64,000 nucleotides of DNA from Actibacterium pelagium (lineage in GTDB: Bacteria; Pseudomonadota; Alphaproteobacteria; Rhodobacterales; Rhodobacteraceae). The number at the start of each line of letters is the position of its first letter. The stretch's first letter is position 1. Below the pieces are notes generated by a model. The model worked only from the letters and a program-made list of their open reading frames with translations, was not told the DNA's origin and did no database searches. The stretch lies in contig NZ_NSBU01000004.1 of assembly GCF_002285415.1 (NCBI RefSeq), forward strand, positions 496,001-560,000, read 5' to 3'. The position numbers and the translations under genes were made by a program. This document shows positions 28,282 through 37,991 of the stretch, one piece after another.

Positions 28282-29802
28282 ATGGCCGCCCCCAAACCTG
28301 TTGTTTTGTGTATTCTCGATGGCTGGGGCGCGCGGAGCGAGGCCGAGTATAACGCGCCGGTTCAGGCCCATACGCCGACATTCGACGCGATCATGGCCGA
28401 TTGCCCCAGTGCAACGCTGATCACCCACGGTCCGGATGCCGGGCTGCCTTCGGGCCAGATGGGCAATTCTGAGGTCGGCCACACCAACATTGGTGCCGGT
28501 CGCGTTGTTGCGATGGATCTGGGCCAGATTGATCTGGCGATCGAAGATGGCTCTTTCGCGAAAAACGAGGCGCTGCAGGATTTCATTGCCAAGCTCAAGG
28601 CCACCGATGGAACCGCGCACCTGATGGGTGTGATCTCGGATGGTGGGGTGCATGGCCACATCAATCACGTTCTGGCCGCGGCAGAGGTTATCACCTCGGC
28701 GGGTGTACCGGTCTCCATTCACGCGATCACCGATGGCCGCGATGTGGCCCCGAAATCGGCCGATGCCTTCATCCCCGAACTGGTCGCCAAACTGCCCGAG
28801 GGCGCAACCGTCGCCACGGTAATTGGCCGCTATTATGCCATGGACCGCGACAACCGGTGGGAGCGCGTTCAACAAGCCTATGACGCGATGATCAAGGGCG
28901 AGGGGCTTAGCGCAGGCTCGGCCACCGCCGCCGTGACAGAGGCCTATGCTCGTGAGGAAAGCGACGAGTTCATCAACGCCACCGTGATTGGCGATTTTGC
29001 AGGCGTGAAGGACGGCGACGGCATCTTCTGCCTGAACTTCCGCGCTGACCGCGCGCGCGAAATTCTGCGCGGTATCGGCGAGCCGGGGTTCACCGATTTC
29101 AATACCGGCCCCCGCCCGAACCTTGCCGCGCTTTTGGGCATGGTCGAATATTCGGACGGCCATAACGACTATATGACCACGGCTTTCCCGAAGCGCGAGA
29201 TCGTGAACACTTTGGGTGCGTGGGTGGCCAAACACGGTCGGACCCAGTTCCGGCTGGCCGAGACCGAGAAATACCCCCATGTCACCTTCTTCCTGAACGG
29301 TGGCAAAGAGGTCCCCGAGACGGGCGAAGACCGCTTCATGCCGAAATCGCCCAAGGTCGCGACCTATGACCTGCAGCCGGAAATGTCCTCGGTCGAGGTG
29401 ACGGACAAGTTCGTCGAGGCCATTCAGAAAGGCTATGACCTGATCGTTGTGAACTATGCCAACCCTGACATGGTTGGCCACACCGGCGACCTGAACGCGG
29501 CGATCAAGGCGTGCGAGGCGGTGGACGCCGGGCTCGCCCGGGTCCTGCCCGCGCTGAAAGCGGCTGGCGGCGCGATGGTTGTCACCGCCGACCATGGCAA
29601 CTGCGAGCTGATGTGGGACGAAGAGACCAACGGCCCACACACCGCCCATACGCTGAACCCGGTGCCTGTCGCCCTGATCGGCGGTCCCGAAGGTGCCCGC
29701 CTGCGCACGGGCCGTCTGGCTGACTTGGCGCCGACTGTTCTGGCGTTGATGGGGCTGGAAAAACCCGCCGAGATGACCGGGGAAAGCCTGATCGAAGCAT
29801 GA
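28282..29802 (+). CDS. gpmI: 2,3-bisphosphoglycerate-independent phosphoglycerate mutase
   Basis: 506 residues, full length. It interconverts 3- and 2-phosphoglycerate in glycolysis/gluconeogenesis using two metal ions. Visible are LCILDGWG with a metal ligand, the phosphorylated Ser in GQMGNSEVGHTNIGAGR, ITDGRDVAP, ADRAREI, and the C-terminal VTADHGNCE and GPHTAHTLNPVP. Shine-Dalgarno GAAGGAGA lies upstream. First gene of a tight four-gene operon with envC, ctpA and rppH. Confidence 0.96.
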   Translation: MAAPKPVVLCILDGWGARSEAEYNAPVQAHTPTFDAIMADCPSATLITHGPDAGLPSGQMGNSEVGHTNIGAGRVVAMDLGQIDLAIEDGSFAKNEALQDFIAKLKATDGTAHLMGVISDGGVHGHINHVLAAAEVITSAGVPVSIHAITDGRDVAPKSADAFIPELVAKLPEGATVATVIGRYYAMDRDNRWERVQQAYDAMIKGEGLSAGSATAAVTEAYAREESDEFINATVIGDFAGVKDGDGIFCLNFRADRAREILRGIGEPGFTDFNTGPRPNLAALLGMVEYSDGHNDYMTTAFPKREIVNTLGAWVAKHGRTQFRLAETEKYPHVTFFLNGGKEVPETGEDRFMPKSPKVATYDLQPEMSSVEVTDKFVEAIQKGYDLIVVNYANPDMVGHTGDLNAAIKACEAVDAGLARVLPALKAAGGAMVVTADHGNCELMWDEETNGPHTAHTLNPVPVALIGGPEGARLRTGRLADLAPTVLALMGLEKPAEMTGESLIEA

Positions 29803-30935
29803 TCGCGCGCTGGGTCCTGACCATTGCCCTTGCCGCAATGACGGCGGGGGCAGGCCTTGCCCAGGATGATCCGGGTTTGCAGGCGCGTCTGGCCACCGAA
29901 AAGCTGGACGCTGCTGCCCTGTCCCTGACACGGGCCCAAAAGGGGCGCGACCGGGTCAAGGCGCTGGTCCGCACGGTTCAGGCCTATGAGGCCGGGTTGT
30001 CTGCCCTGCGTGAAGGGCAGCGGCAGGTCGCCCTGCGCGAAGCCGCGCTGAGCCAATCCTTGTCCAAGGAAGAGGCTCGCCTGTCCCGCCTTCTGGGCGC
30101 GCTTCAGGCCCAGCAAACCTCGCCCGAGGCGATGGTTTTGATGCATCCAGCTGGTCCCGTGGCCTCGGCCCGGGCGGGGATGCTGATGGCGCAGGCCGCG
30201 CCCGCCTTGCAGACAGACGTGGCCGCGCTGCGTGACCAGATGCAGGAATTGCAGCAGTTGCGCACCGTGCAATTGGCCGCCGCTGCCAAGTTGACCGAAG
30301 GTCTAATCGGCGCGCAAGAGGCCCGCACCGCCCTGTCCTTTGCTGTGGCCGAGCGTAAGGACCTGCCGCCGCGCTTCGCCGCCGACCCCACCGCCATGCG
30401 CCAGCTTCTGGAAAGCAGCGACACCATGCAAAGCTTTGCTGACGGTCTGCTTTCGACCCCGCTGCCCGCCGGGGACAGGCCGATCCTGTCCTTCAAGGCG
30501 CTGAAAGGCACCTTGCCGCTGCCCGTCCGTGGAACCCTGTTGCGCGGTTTCAACAAAGCGGATGCCGCGGGTATCCCGCGTCCGGGCGTGATCCTGTCGA
30601 CCGAGGCCCAAGCGCTGGTCACGGCCCCCTCGGGCGGAACCATCCGCTATGTCGGGCCGCTTCTGGACTACGGAAATGTGATTATTGTCGAGCCGGAACA
30701 AAGCTATCTTGTGGTTCTGGCGGGTATCGCAGAGGTTTTCGTGAAGACCGGACAGGTTCTGAGAACCGGCGATGCACTGGGTCTGATGAGCAAGGACACG
30801 CTAAATGCACAGGGTTTTGACCCTAAAATACAACAAGATGGTGGAAACCCGACCCCAGAGACGCTTTATATTGAGGTAAGAGAGGGCAACATGCCCGTGG
30901 ACCCGGCTGCGTGGTTCAGGTTCAACAAGGATTAG
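29799..30935 (+). CDS. EnvC-like murein hydrolase activator (degenerate M23/LytM)
   Basis: 378 residues: signal peptide (to about AGLAQ), a long coiled-coil section (about 30-190) and a C-terminal LytM/M23 fold (about 235-370, GTLLRGFNKADAAG, TAPSGGTIRYVGPLLDYGNVIIVEP). The zinc-binding His residues of active M23 peptidases are absent: the usual HxH position reads VVLAGI. It should therefore activate cell-wall amidases at division rather than cut peptidoglycan. Starts on the ATGA overlap with gpmI; ctpA follows after 6 bases. Confidence 0.85.
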   Translation: MIARWVLTIALAAMTAGAGLAQDDPGLQARLATEKLDAAALSLTRAQKGRDRVKALVRTVQAYEAGLSALREGQRQVALREAALSQSLSKEEARLSRLLGALQAQQTSPEAMVLMHPAGPVASARAGMLMAQAAPALQTDVAALRDQMQELQQLRTVQLAAAAKLTEGLIGAQEARTALSFAVAERKDLPPRFAADPTAMRQLLESSDTMQSFADGLLSTPLPAGDRPILSFKALKGTLPLPVRGTLLRGFNKADAAGIPRPGVILSTEAQALVTAPSGGTIRYVGPLLDYGNVIIVEPEQSYLVVLAGIAEVFVKTGQVLRTGDALGLMSKDTLNAQGFDPKIQQDGGNPTPETLYIEVREGNMPVDPAAWFRFNKD

Positions 30936-30941
30936 GATGAG

Positions 30942-32273
30942 ATGAAGAAATTTGTCATGGCCGCAATGCTCGGCACCGTCGCCGGGGCTGTAATGACCAC
31001 TCAGGTCGCAGGCCCCCTGCTGGCGCAGGAAGCCAAGGAAGAGGTCTCGGTCTACGAACAGCTGGACCTGTTCGGTGATATCTTCGAACGCATCCGTGCC
31101 CAGTATGTCGAAGAAGTTGATGACGGCGAGCTGATCGAGGCCGCGATCAATGGCATGCTGCAGTCGTTGGACCCGCATTCCAGCTATCTGCCGCCGCAGG
31201 ACTTTGACGACATGCAGGTTCAGACCCGCGGTGAATTTGGCGGTCTTGGCATCGAGGTCACGCAGGAAGAGGGCTTTGTAAAGGTTGTCTCGCCCATCGA
31301 CGACACCCCGGCGGACGAGGCCGGTATTCTGGCGGGCGACTTCATCACCCATGTCGATGGTGAAAGCGTTCTGGGCCTGACCCTGAACGAAGCTGTCGAA
31401 CAGATGCGCGGCCCGGTCGGATCCGAGATCGTGATCACGGTCGTGCGCGAAGGCGTGGACGAACCCTTTGACGTCACCATCGTCCGCGACACGATCAAGC
31501 TGACCGCTGTCCGTTCGCGCGTGCAGGGTGAAACCGTCGTTCTGCGGATTACCACGTTCAACGACCAGACCTCGCCCAACCTTGAAGAGAAGTTCAACGA
31601 AGCCGTGGAAGAGCTTGGCGGTCTGGACAATGTCAACGGCGTTGTCATCGACCTGCGCAACAACCCCGGTGGTCTGCTGACCGAGGCGATCGCCGTTTCG
31701 GACGCCTTCCTTGATGCGGGCGAGATCGTCTCGACCCGTGGCCGCGACCCGCGCGACAGCGACCGGTTCAACGCCACCAAGGGCGACCTGACCGAGGGCA
31801 AGCCGCTTGTCGTGCTGATTAACGGCGGGTCTGCCTCGGCCTCTGAGATCGTTGCGGGTGCGCTGCAGGATCACCGCCGCGCGATCATCGTCGGCACCAA
31901 GAGCTTTGGTAAAGGTTCGGTCCAGACCGTGATGCCGCTGCGGGGCAATGGCGCGATGCGCCTGACCACCGCGCGTTACTACACGCCGTCGGGCCGCTCG
32001 ATCCAGGCGCTTGGCGTTTCGCCCGATATCATCGTCGAACAGCCGCTTCCGGTCACCGAGGAGGTCGAAGAAGAAACACCGCGCAACTCGCGGTCCGAGG
32101 CCGACCTGCGCGGTAGCCTCGACAATGACAGCCTGACCGAGGACGAGCGTCGCCAGATCGAAGAAGACCGCGCCCGTGCCGAAGAGGCCGCCGAACTGCG
32201 GGAAGAGGATTACCAGCTGGCCTATGCCATCGACATCCTGAAAGGCCTGTCGGCGCTGGACCCGGCTGACTAA
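30942..32273 (+). CDS. ctpA: S41 carboxy-terminal processing peptidase
   Basis: 443 residues. N-terminal signal or anchor, a PDZ domain (about 95-175, [36 protein letters not shown]), then the S41 catalytic domain with Ser in [13 protein letters not shown] and Lys in [12 protein letters not shown], the usual Ser-Lys dyad. It trims or degrades periplasmic proteins from the C-terminus; with EnvC next to it, a role in cell-wall enzyme turnover is likely. The C-terminal ~90 residues are acidic and charged. Confidence 0.94.
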   Translation: MKKFVMAAMLGTVAGAVMTTQVAGPLLAQEAKEEVSVYEQLDLFGDIFERIRAQYVEEVDDGELIEAAINGMLQSLDPHSSYLPPQDFDDMQVQTRGEFGGLGIEVTQEEGFVKVVSPIDDTPADEAGILAGDFITHVDGESVLGLTLNEAVEQMRGPVGSEIVITVVREGVDEPFDVTIVRDTIKLTAVRSRVQGETVVLRITTFNDQTSPNLEEKFNEAVEELGGLDNVNGVVIDLRNNPGGLLTEAIAVSDAFLDAGEIVSTRGRDPRDSDRFNATKGDLTEGKPLVVLINGGSASASEIVAGALQDHRRAIIVGTKSFGKGSVQTVMPLRGNGAMRLTTARYYTPSGRSIQALGVSPDIIVEQPLPVTEEVEEETPRNSRSEADLRGSLDNDSLTEDERRQIEEDRARAEEAAELREEDYQLAYAIDILKGLSALDPAD

Positions 32274-32275
32274 CC

Positions 32276-32746
32276 ATGGCGATCAATCCTGAAAGCCTGC
32301 CCTACCGCCCTTGTGTGGGGGTGATGCTGGTGAATGCCGACGGGGATGTCTTCGTCGGCCAACGCCGCGATTCCGAGGTCGCCGCATGGCAGATGCCCCA
32401 AGGCGGGATCGATGACGGCGAAGAGGCAGAGGCCGCCGCCCTGCGCGAGTTGTGGGAAGAAACCGGCGTCACGGCCGATCTGGTCACGATCGAGGGCAAG
32501 ACCGGCGACTGGGTCTATTACAACCTGCCGCCAGAGCTGTTGGGTAAGGTTTGGAAGGGCAAGTATCGGGGGCAAAAGCAGATCTGGTACCGGCTGCGCT
32601 TCACCGGCACAGACGACCAGATCAATATTCAGACAGACCACCCGGAGTTTTCCGAATGGTGCTGGCTGCCCGCCGATCAGCTGGTCGCCAATATCGTGCC
32701 CTTCAAGCGCGAGGTTTACGAGACGGTCGTCAAGGAACTGACCTGA
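32276..32746 (+). CDS. rppH: RNA pyrophosphohydrolase
   Basis: 156 residues. Complete Nudix box at about 43-65 ([20 protein letters not shown] plus TGV) and the RppH N-terminus [13 protein letters not shown]. It removes pyrophosphate from 5' ends of mRNA to start decay, and may also cut dinucleoside polyphosphates. Two bases after ctpA, the last gene of the operon; its 3' end overlaps the convergent glycosyltransferase gene by 31 bases. Confidence 0.94.
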   Translation: MAINPESLPYRPCVGVMLVNADGDVFVGQRRDSEVAAWQMPQGGIDDGEEAEAAALRELWEETGVTADLVTIEGKTGDWVYYNLPPELLGKVWKGKYRGQKQIWYRLRFTGTDDQINIQTDHPEFSEWCWLPADQLVANIVPFKREVYETVVKELT

Positions 32747-33621
32747 TCCGCTAGCGGCGTCTTGTGCTGCGTCCGACGAGGGTTGCTGGCGAAGCCCTGC
32801 GCCCCACGCATCACCTGTTTCAGATGCTGAAAACAGGGGCTGTCCAGCTCGTACCAGATCTCTTCCAAGGCGCGTTGGTTGATCTGGTGCCAGCTTCGGT
32901 GCTCTCCTCGCAGGACCATGCCGACGCGTTGTCCGAACGCGCGAAATCCGTGGTTCAGGCCCAATGCGTTGTTTTCGTGCTGGCGGTACAGAAGCGTTGG
33001 GTGAGTGTCGTACAGGATGTCGCCCCCCACCCCCGTCACCAGCAAGTTCAGCCACCAGTCGTGAAAGGGCACCGCCCGCGGCCCGGCCCGGCGTGCAAGG
33101 TCAACGGTCTGGGGCGGCAGCATCATCGTCGCGCCGCACAGCCGGTTGCGTTGTAGCGCGGCGCGAAACCCAAGCGGGCCAACCGGACGCTGTGTGATCT
33201 TGATCGGCATCAGGTTCGGGTCGACCGGTCGATAGCCACTGGCATAGAGCGTTGGCCGCCCGTGCCCATGCCGGGCCAGCATCTGCACCCCGCGTTTCAG
33301 TTTTGCGGGCAGCCACACATCGTCCTGATCCGACAGGGCAACGATCCCCTTGGGAATGTCGCTTCGGCAGATCAGTGACAGATAGTTCGCGCCGATCCCC
33401 TGTCTGGGTCCCCGGAACAGGCGCACGATGCGGGATGGATGCGCCGCCCGAAACTCGCGCAAAATCTTCAGCGTTGCGTCATCCGACCCGTCATCGCTGA
33501 CCCACAGCGACCAGTCCTCATGGGACTGGGCCAGAAAGCTGTTCAGCTGAGAGGGCAGAAACCGTGCGCCGTTGCGGGTGCACATCAGGATCGTAACATG
33601 GGACTTCGAGTCGTGGGTCAT
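32716..33621 (-). CDS. family 2 glycosyltransferase
   Basis: 301 residues from the ATG at 33621; a TTG at 33639 would add six residues. GT-A fold: [24 protein letters not shown], the nucleotide-binding SDDGSDD, and [12 protein letters not shown] as the metal-binding DxD region. It resembles rhamnosyl- or galactosyl-transferases that build surface polysaccharide. It lies last in the minus-strand run mutY-alkB-glycosyltransferase, 36 bases after alkB, which gives no hint of acceptor. Confidence 0.88.
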   Translation of the reverse strand: MTHDSKSHVTILMCTRNGARFLPSQLNSFLAQSHEDWSLWVSDDGSDDATLKILREFRAAHPSRIVRLFRGPRQGIGANYLSLICRSDIPKGIVALSDQDDVWLPAKLKRGVQMLARHGHGRPTLYASGYRPVDPNLMPIKITQRPVGPLGFRAALQRNRLCGATMMLPPQTVDLARRAGPRAVPFHDWWLNLLVTGVGGDILYDTHPTLLYRQHENNALGLNHGFRAFGQRVGMVLRGEHRSWHQINQRALEEIWYELDSPCFQHLKQVMRGAQGFASNPRRTQHKTPLADQVSSLTTVS

Positions 33622-33657
33622 GTCCCCAGACTGGGGCAAAATTGGTTACCAACTCGT

Positions 33658-34782
33658 TCAGCGCGGCAGAGGGTTGGTCCCAGCTTTGTAAGGACCCCAG
33701 TCCTCGATCTCGGGGTAATATTGCCGCCGCCACGCCCGGACGCGCGGGTTCATCACCCGCCGCCACAGGGGCGGAACCATCGCGGCCATTGTCATCAGCG
33801 GATAGCCATAAGGCAGCAAAGGCGCCTCGTCCGTGTCATAGGTCTGCAAGACGGGGAAGCGACGGTCAGGCTTATAGTGGTGATCCGAATGGCGCTGCAG
33901 GTTGATCAAAAGCCAGTTAGAGGCCTGCTGCGCCGCATTCCAGCTGTGACGGGGTTTCACGTGCTCGTATTTCCCGTCGCCCAGATGTTTGCGGGTCAAC
34001 CCGTAGTGTTCGATGTAGTTCACCAGTTCCAACTGCCATACGGCGACGAAGGCCTGAAACAGGAATAGCCCCAGACCCATCCAACCGCCCAGCCCGATGG
34101 CCAAAGCGACCATTCCGGCCTGCAAGGTCCAATAGCGCCAGAAGGGGTTGGCGCGGTTCCACCACGGCAGGCTTTTTCGCGCCAAGAGCGCAGCCTCGGC
34201 CCGGAAGGCAGAGCGCAGACATCCCAGCAAGACACGTGGGAAGAACCGGTGGAACCCCTCGTTATACAATGCGGTGACCGGGTCGCGTGGGGTGCCGACA
34301 TAAAGGTGATGGACCCGCAGATGCTCGGACCGGAAATGGCTGTACAGCACCGAGGCCAGCAGCAGGTCGCCCAGCCACCGTTCCCCGCGGTTCTTCTGAT
34401 GCATCAGCTCGTGGCTGTAGTTGATCCCGATCGTGCCAGAGATCACGCCGACGCCGAAGAACAGGCCCCAGGCCTCTCCGGTGCTAAGACGGTCGCTGTG
34501 GGTGACCCACCAGATCAGCCCGAATTGGGTGATGAATTGTAGTGGGAACCAGATCAGCGTAACCGCGCGATACCAAAACAGCTGGGGTTCGGGTGTTTCA
34601 GGGTCGGCATTGCCTTCGTAAAGACCGGTGACGAAGTCCAAAACGGTGAACAAGCCCCACGTGCAGATGGGCAGCATCCAGATCCAGAATCCGCCATTCG
34701 CACCCCCGGCCCATGCAAGGGGCACCGTCAAAATCGACAGCCAGAAGGGCAAAGTAGCAGGAAGGTCGGCCCGGTAGGGCAT
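33658..34782 (-). CDS. alkB: alkane 1-monooxygenase
   Basis: 374 residues with about six membrane segments. All three His motifs of the non-haem di-iron hydroxylases are present: H124-ELM-H128, H154-LRV-HH159 and QRHSDHH, plus the AlkB signature NYIEHYGL. It would hydroxylate the end carbon of medium-chain alkanes. No rubredoxin or rubredoxin reductase gene is nearby, so electrons must come from elsewhere. Three bases after mutY. It could prefer another terminal-methyl substrate. Confidence 0.9.
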   Translation of the reverse strand: MPYRADLPATLPFWLSILTVPLAWAGGANGGFWIWMLPICTWGLFTVLDFVTGLYEGNADPETPEPQLFWYRAVTLIWFPLQFITQFGLIWWVTHSDRLSTGEAWGLFFGVGVISGTIGINYSHELMHQKNRGERWLGDLLLASVLYSHFRSEHLRVHHLYVGTPRDPVTALYNEGFHRFFPRVLLGCLRSAFRAEAALLARKSLPWWNRANPFWRYWTLQAGMVALAIGLGGWMGLGLFLFQAFVAVWQLELVNYIEHYGLTRKHLGDGKYEHVKPRHSWNAAQQASNWLLINLQRHSDHHYKPDRRFPVLQTYDTDEAPLLPYGYPLMTMAAMVPPLWRRVMNPRVRAWRRQYYPEIEDWGPYKAGTNPLPR

Positions 34783-34785
34783 GGG

Positions 34786-35838
34786 TCAGTCCTTGGTCAA
34801 CGGGTCCCGCGCCAGATCGAAAGCCTTGCGCATCACGGTCGGCAGGTTGGCGGGACGGAATTCGGTTTGCGAAAGGAATGTGCCACGTTCGGGCGCAGCC
34901 GTCATCGGCAAGGTGGCCAGACGTAACGTCAAACGCAGGTGGAAATGCGTGAAGGTATGGCGAACCTCGGCGTTTGGGTCATGCCAGTCGGCCTCAATCG
35001 GCGGCGCCGGGAGGGGATCGGCCTCGGTCCAGTCGCTGCCCGGCCATCCCAGCATGCCGCCCAGCAGGCCCTTGTCGGGGCGTTGTTCCAGAAGCCACGC
35101 GCCGTCTTCCCGGCGGGCGACATAGGCAATGCCGTGGCGGATGGGTTTGGGTTTCTTTGGGGTCTTCTTTGGCAGTTCTGCGGCCGTCCGGTTGACCCGG
35201 GCAATGCAAGCCGCCGACCATGGGCAAATCCCGCAGGCCGGGTTGCGAGGCGTGCAGATCGTGGCGCCAAGGTCCATCACGGCCTGCGCATAATCCCCGG
35301 GCCGCAAATCCGGCGTCAGACCGGCGGCTTTCTCTGTGAGTTCGGGCTTGGCTGCAGGCAAGGGTGTGTGAATGTCGTAAAGTCGCGCCATAACCCGCTC
35401 GACATTGCCATCGACCACAGTCTCGGCCCGGTCAAAGGCGATGGCCGCAATGGCCGAGGCCGTATAGGGACCGATTCCCGGCAGTTTCAGCAAGTCCTCG
35501 CGCTGATCTGGGAAACGCCCGCCATGTGCGTCCCGCACAACCCGCGCACATTTCAGCAGGTTCCGCGCCCGGGCATAATAGCCCAGACCGGCCCATTCCC
35601 CCATTACGGCCTGATCCTCGGCATCGGCCAGATTAGAGACCGTGGGCCAAAGCGTCGTAAACCGCTCAAAGTAAGATTTTACAGCCGCAACAGTGGTTTG
35701 CTGCAACATGACCTCGGACAGCCACACGCGATAGGGGTCGGGATCGACCTCGGCCCCGGGCGGCACCCGCCACGGCAGGTTCCGCGCATGACGGTCATAC
35801 CAGTGCAGTAAATCAGCGGATTGTGGCTTCTCACGCAT
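34786..35838 (-). CDS. mutY: A/G-specific adenine DNA glycosylase
   Basis: 350 residues. It removes adenine mispaired with 8-oxoguanine. Seen: LSEVMLQQTTV with the catalytic Glu, the helix-hairpin-helix LPGIGPYTASAIAAIAF, the catalytic Asp in VVDGNVERVMARLY, the [4Fe-4S] cysteines C-x6-C-x2-C-x5-C (CTPRNPACGICPWSAAC), and a C-terminal Nudix-like MutT-related domain (HTFTHFHLRL). Interesting next to MutT at 56946 and the 8-oxoguanine deaminase at 6553, though unlinked to either. Confidence 0.95.
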   Translation of the reverse strand: MREKPQSADLLHWYDRHARNLPWRVPPGAEVDPDPYRVWLSEVMLQQTTVAAVKSYFERFTTLWPTVSNLADAEDQAVMGEWAGLGYYARARNLLKCARVVRDAHGGRFPDQREDLLKLPGIGPYTASAIAAIAFDRAETVVDGNVERVMARLYDIHTPLPAAKPELTEKAAGLTPDLRPGDYAQAVMDLGATICTPRNPACGICPWSAACIARVNRTAAELPKKTPKKPKPIRHGIAYVARREDGAWLLEQRPDKGLLGGMLGWPGSDWTEADPLPAPPIEADWHDPNAEVRHTFTHFHLRLTLRLATLPMTAAPERGTFLSQTEFRPANLPTVMRKAFDLARDPLTKD

Positions 35839-35897
35839 TCTTTATCTTTATCTATTCCCACTGGCCTTTTTACCAATCGGTCGCCAAGCTAAGTTAG

Positions 35898-36443
35898 GTG
35901 GAAGAAAAGGAAAAGACAGGTTTGAGCAAACCCGAACAGCAGAACTCGCCGCCCAAACGGCGCAAGCGCGGCTTCGAGCGCGCCGCTGGCCTGTTGTCGG
36001 ATCGTATCCGGCAAGCCGGGGAAACCCGCGGCTTTGCCCTGTCTCGCCTTCTGACCCACTGGGAAGAGATCGTCGGCCCGGAAACTGCAGACCACGCCCG
36101 CCCCGTCAAAGTCAGCTACAGCCGCGAAGGCTTTGGCGCGACACTGACCCTGCTGACCCCCGGTGCCATGGGCCCAATGCTGGAGATGCAGAAGGAACAG
36201 ATCCGCGACAAGGTGAATGCCTGCTATGGCTATGCCGCGATCTCGCGCGTACGGTTCACCCAGACCGCCGCCATGGGCTTTGCCGAGGACAAGCCCGGGT
36301 TCAAATCCGCCCCCAAACGGCGCGAACCCACTCAGGCCGAACAAGAACACGCGACCAAGCTGGCAAGCTCGGTCCAGGACGACACCCTCCGTCAGGCGTT
36401 AGAGCGTCTGGGGGGCCATGTATTAACCCGCTCTAAGTCTTAA
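35898..36443 (+). CDS. DUF721 / DciA-like protein
   Basis: 181 residues. Basic N-terminal segment (NSPPKRRKRGFERAAG), then the DUF721 core (LSRLLTHWEEIVGPETADHARPVKVS, LTLLTPGAMGPMLEMQKEQIRDKVNA). DciA proteins load the replicative helicase DnaB in bacteria lacking DnaC. The start is uncertain: GTG at 35898 or an in-frame TTG about 24 bases later. Divergent from mutY and followed after 11 bases by the thiol oxidoreductase gene. Confidence 0.8.
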   Translation: MEEKEKTGLSKPEQQNSPPKRRKRGFERAAGLLSDRIRQAGETRGFALSRLLTHWEEIVGPETADHARPVKVSYSREGFGATLTLLTPGAMGPMLEMQKEQIRDKVNACYGYAAISRVRFTQTAAMGFAEDKPGFKSAPKRREPTQAEQEHATKLASSVQDDTLRQALERLGGHVLTRSKS

Positions 36444-36454
36444 GGAGAGCACAT

Positions 36455-37063
36455 ATGATCAATCGCCGTACCTTTCTGGCAAGCACCGCCGCCACCGCAG
36501 GCGTCGCTGGTATGCCCCTGACCGCATGGGCCGAAGAGGGCCACGAGATCAAAGACATGTTCCTGGGCGACGAAAACGCCCCGCTTACTGTGATCGAATA
36601 CGCCTCTTACACCTGCCCGCACTGCGCCAATTTCCACAAGAATGTCTTCAAGGACGTCAAGAAGAACTACATCGACACCGGTAAGGTGAAGTTCATCATC
36701 CGCGAGGTCTATTTCGACCGTTACGGCCTGTGGGCCAGCATCGTCGCCCGCTGCGGTGGCGAGTCGCGCTTCTTCGGCATCAACGACATGCTGTATGAAA
36801 AGCAGAAGGAATGGGTCAGCGGCGCCACCCCAATGGATGTTGTTGCAAACCTGCGCACGATTGGCCTGACCGCCGGCCTGACCAACGAAGAGCTGGACGC
36901 CTGCCTTGCCGACCAAGAGGGCGCCAAGGCCCTGCACGAGTGGTACAAAGCCAATGCCGAGCGTGACAAGATCGAAGGCACCCCGACCTTCCGCATCAAC
37001 GGCGATACCCATGGCAACATGAACTACGCCGATTTTGCCAAGACGCTGGACGGGTACCTCTAA
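36455..37063 (+). CDS. DsbA-like thiol:disulfide interchange protein
   Basis: 202 residues. N-terminal signal with NRRTFLAST, a possible Tat-type twin arginine, ending near AWAEE. Thioredoxin fold with active site C54-PH-C57 (YASYTCPHCANFH) and cis-Pro loop EGTPTFRING. It would form disulfides in periplasmic proteins. The single CPHC pair and ~200-residue size fit the alphaproteobacterial DsbA/DsbG-like group. Downstream of dciA and ended by a terminator. Confidence 0.9.
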   Translation: MINRRTFLASTAATAGVAGMPLTAWAEEGHEIKDMFLGDENAPLTVIEYASYTCPHCANFHKNVFKDVKKNYIDTGKVKFIIREVYFDRYGLWASIVARCGGESRFFGINDMLYEKQKEWVSGATPMDVVANLRTIGLTAGLTNEELDACLADQEGAKALHEWYKANAERDKIEGTPTFRINGDTHGNMNYADFAKTLDGYL

Positions 37064-37095
37064 GGGCGACTGCCCTAGCATTCGAACTTTGGATG

Positions 37096-37121
37096 ACGGG
37101 CCTTCGGGCCCGTTGTTTTTT
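37096..37121 (+). terminator. rho-independent terminator after dsbA
   Basis: ACGGGCC (37096-37102), a TTCG tetraloop, GGCCCGT (37107-37113), then a T-rich run. The UUCG loop makes this a very stable hairpin. Confidence 0.92.
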
Positions 37122-37192
37122 GGCGGCACTCGTCCAGATGGTTCGTTGCCTGAACCAATACCTGCTACCGTGCTGTAGCGAACGCCTGCTAG

Positions 37193-37828
37193 TCAGTTAG
37201 CTTCATGTTCCTGCGCATTTCCCATCCGCCGCTCTTCCAATGCTTGGCGGATGATCTGGAAGGACGACGACAGGAACAGGCTCGCCATTATCCCGGCAAC
37301 AATGAGATCAGGCCATCCCGATGCCGTGCCCCAAACGCCCAAAGCGGCGATCATGACGGCGACATTGCCAATCGCATCGTTCCGAGAGCAGAGCCAGACC
37401 GAGCGCACATTTGCATCCCCGTCCTTGTATTTCATCAGAAGCAAGACGCTTGTGACGTTCGTCGCCAAAGCCAGTGCGCCAATGATGCCCATGATCTCGG
37501 CTTCGGGTACGCCGACATAGAAAACGCGGTAGACGGTAGAGCCGAAAACCCATGCGCCCATCAAGAAAAGGCTGATACCCTTCGCCAGTGCTGCGTTTGT
37601 CCGAGCGCGGATCGAAGCGCCGATAACGGCAAGCGAGATACCGTAGGTCAGCGCGTCCCCAAGGAAATCAAGCGCATCTGCCTGAAGCGCCTGAGATTTG
37701 GCCACGTGGCCCGCCGTCATCTCGACCAAAAACATGGTGGCGTTCAGGGCAATGACGATCCACAGCCGCCGCTTGTACTCGGCCGACATTCCGTCGAACT
37801 TCGCGTCATTTCCGCAGCATCCTGCCAT
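37193..37828 (-). CDS. short cation diffusion facilitator family transporter
   Basis: 211 residues with about six membrane segments. Metal-site positions of the family: in helix 2 ADALDFLGD (D-x3-D), and in helix 5 LCSRNDAIGN, where the usual first ligand (His) is Cys or Asn and the Asp is kept. There is no C-terminal cytoplasmic domain (full-length members reach ~300 residues). N-terminal Cys-Cys (MAGCC) and a His near the C-terminus could bind metal. Likely exports a divalent metal such as zinc, cadmium or cobalt. No regulator gene is adjacent. Confidence 0.8.
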   Translation of the reverse strand: MAGCCGNDAKFDGMSAEYKRRLWIVIALNATMFLVEMTAGHVAKSQALQADALDFLGDALTYGISLAVIGASIRARTNAALAKGISLFLMGAWVFGSTVYRVFYVGVPEAEIMGIIGALALATNVTSVLLLMKYKDGDANVRSVWLCSRNDAIGNVAVMIAALGVWGTASGWPDLIVAGIMASLFLSSSFQIIRQALEERRMGNAQEHEAN

Positions 37829-37991
37829 CTCAAGACCTCTTCAGTTTCATCTTGAGTACAATCTCGTGTCTGTAGTGGCCAGAGTTCATAGCCAATCCCC
37901 CTTTTCCATCGCCGGGCCTTCTTAGCGCACTCTGGTTCGAAACTATCAAATCTGGAATAATGTGTGGCCTTAGGACAAGAGGGTACGAACC

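Noticed and set aside
28237-29931. 564-residue open frame opposite gpmI
   Set aside because: Antisense shadow of gpmI and envC with no family features.
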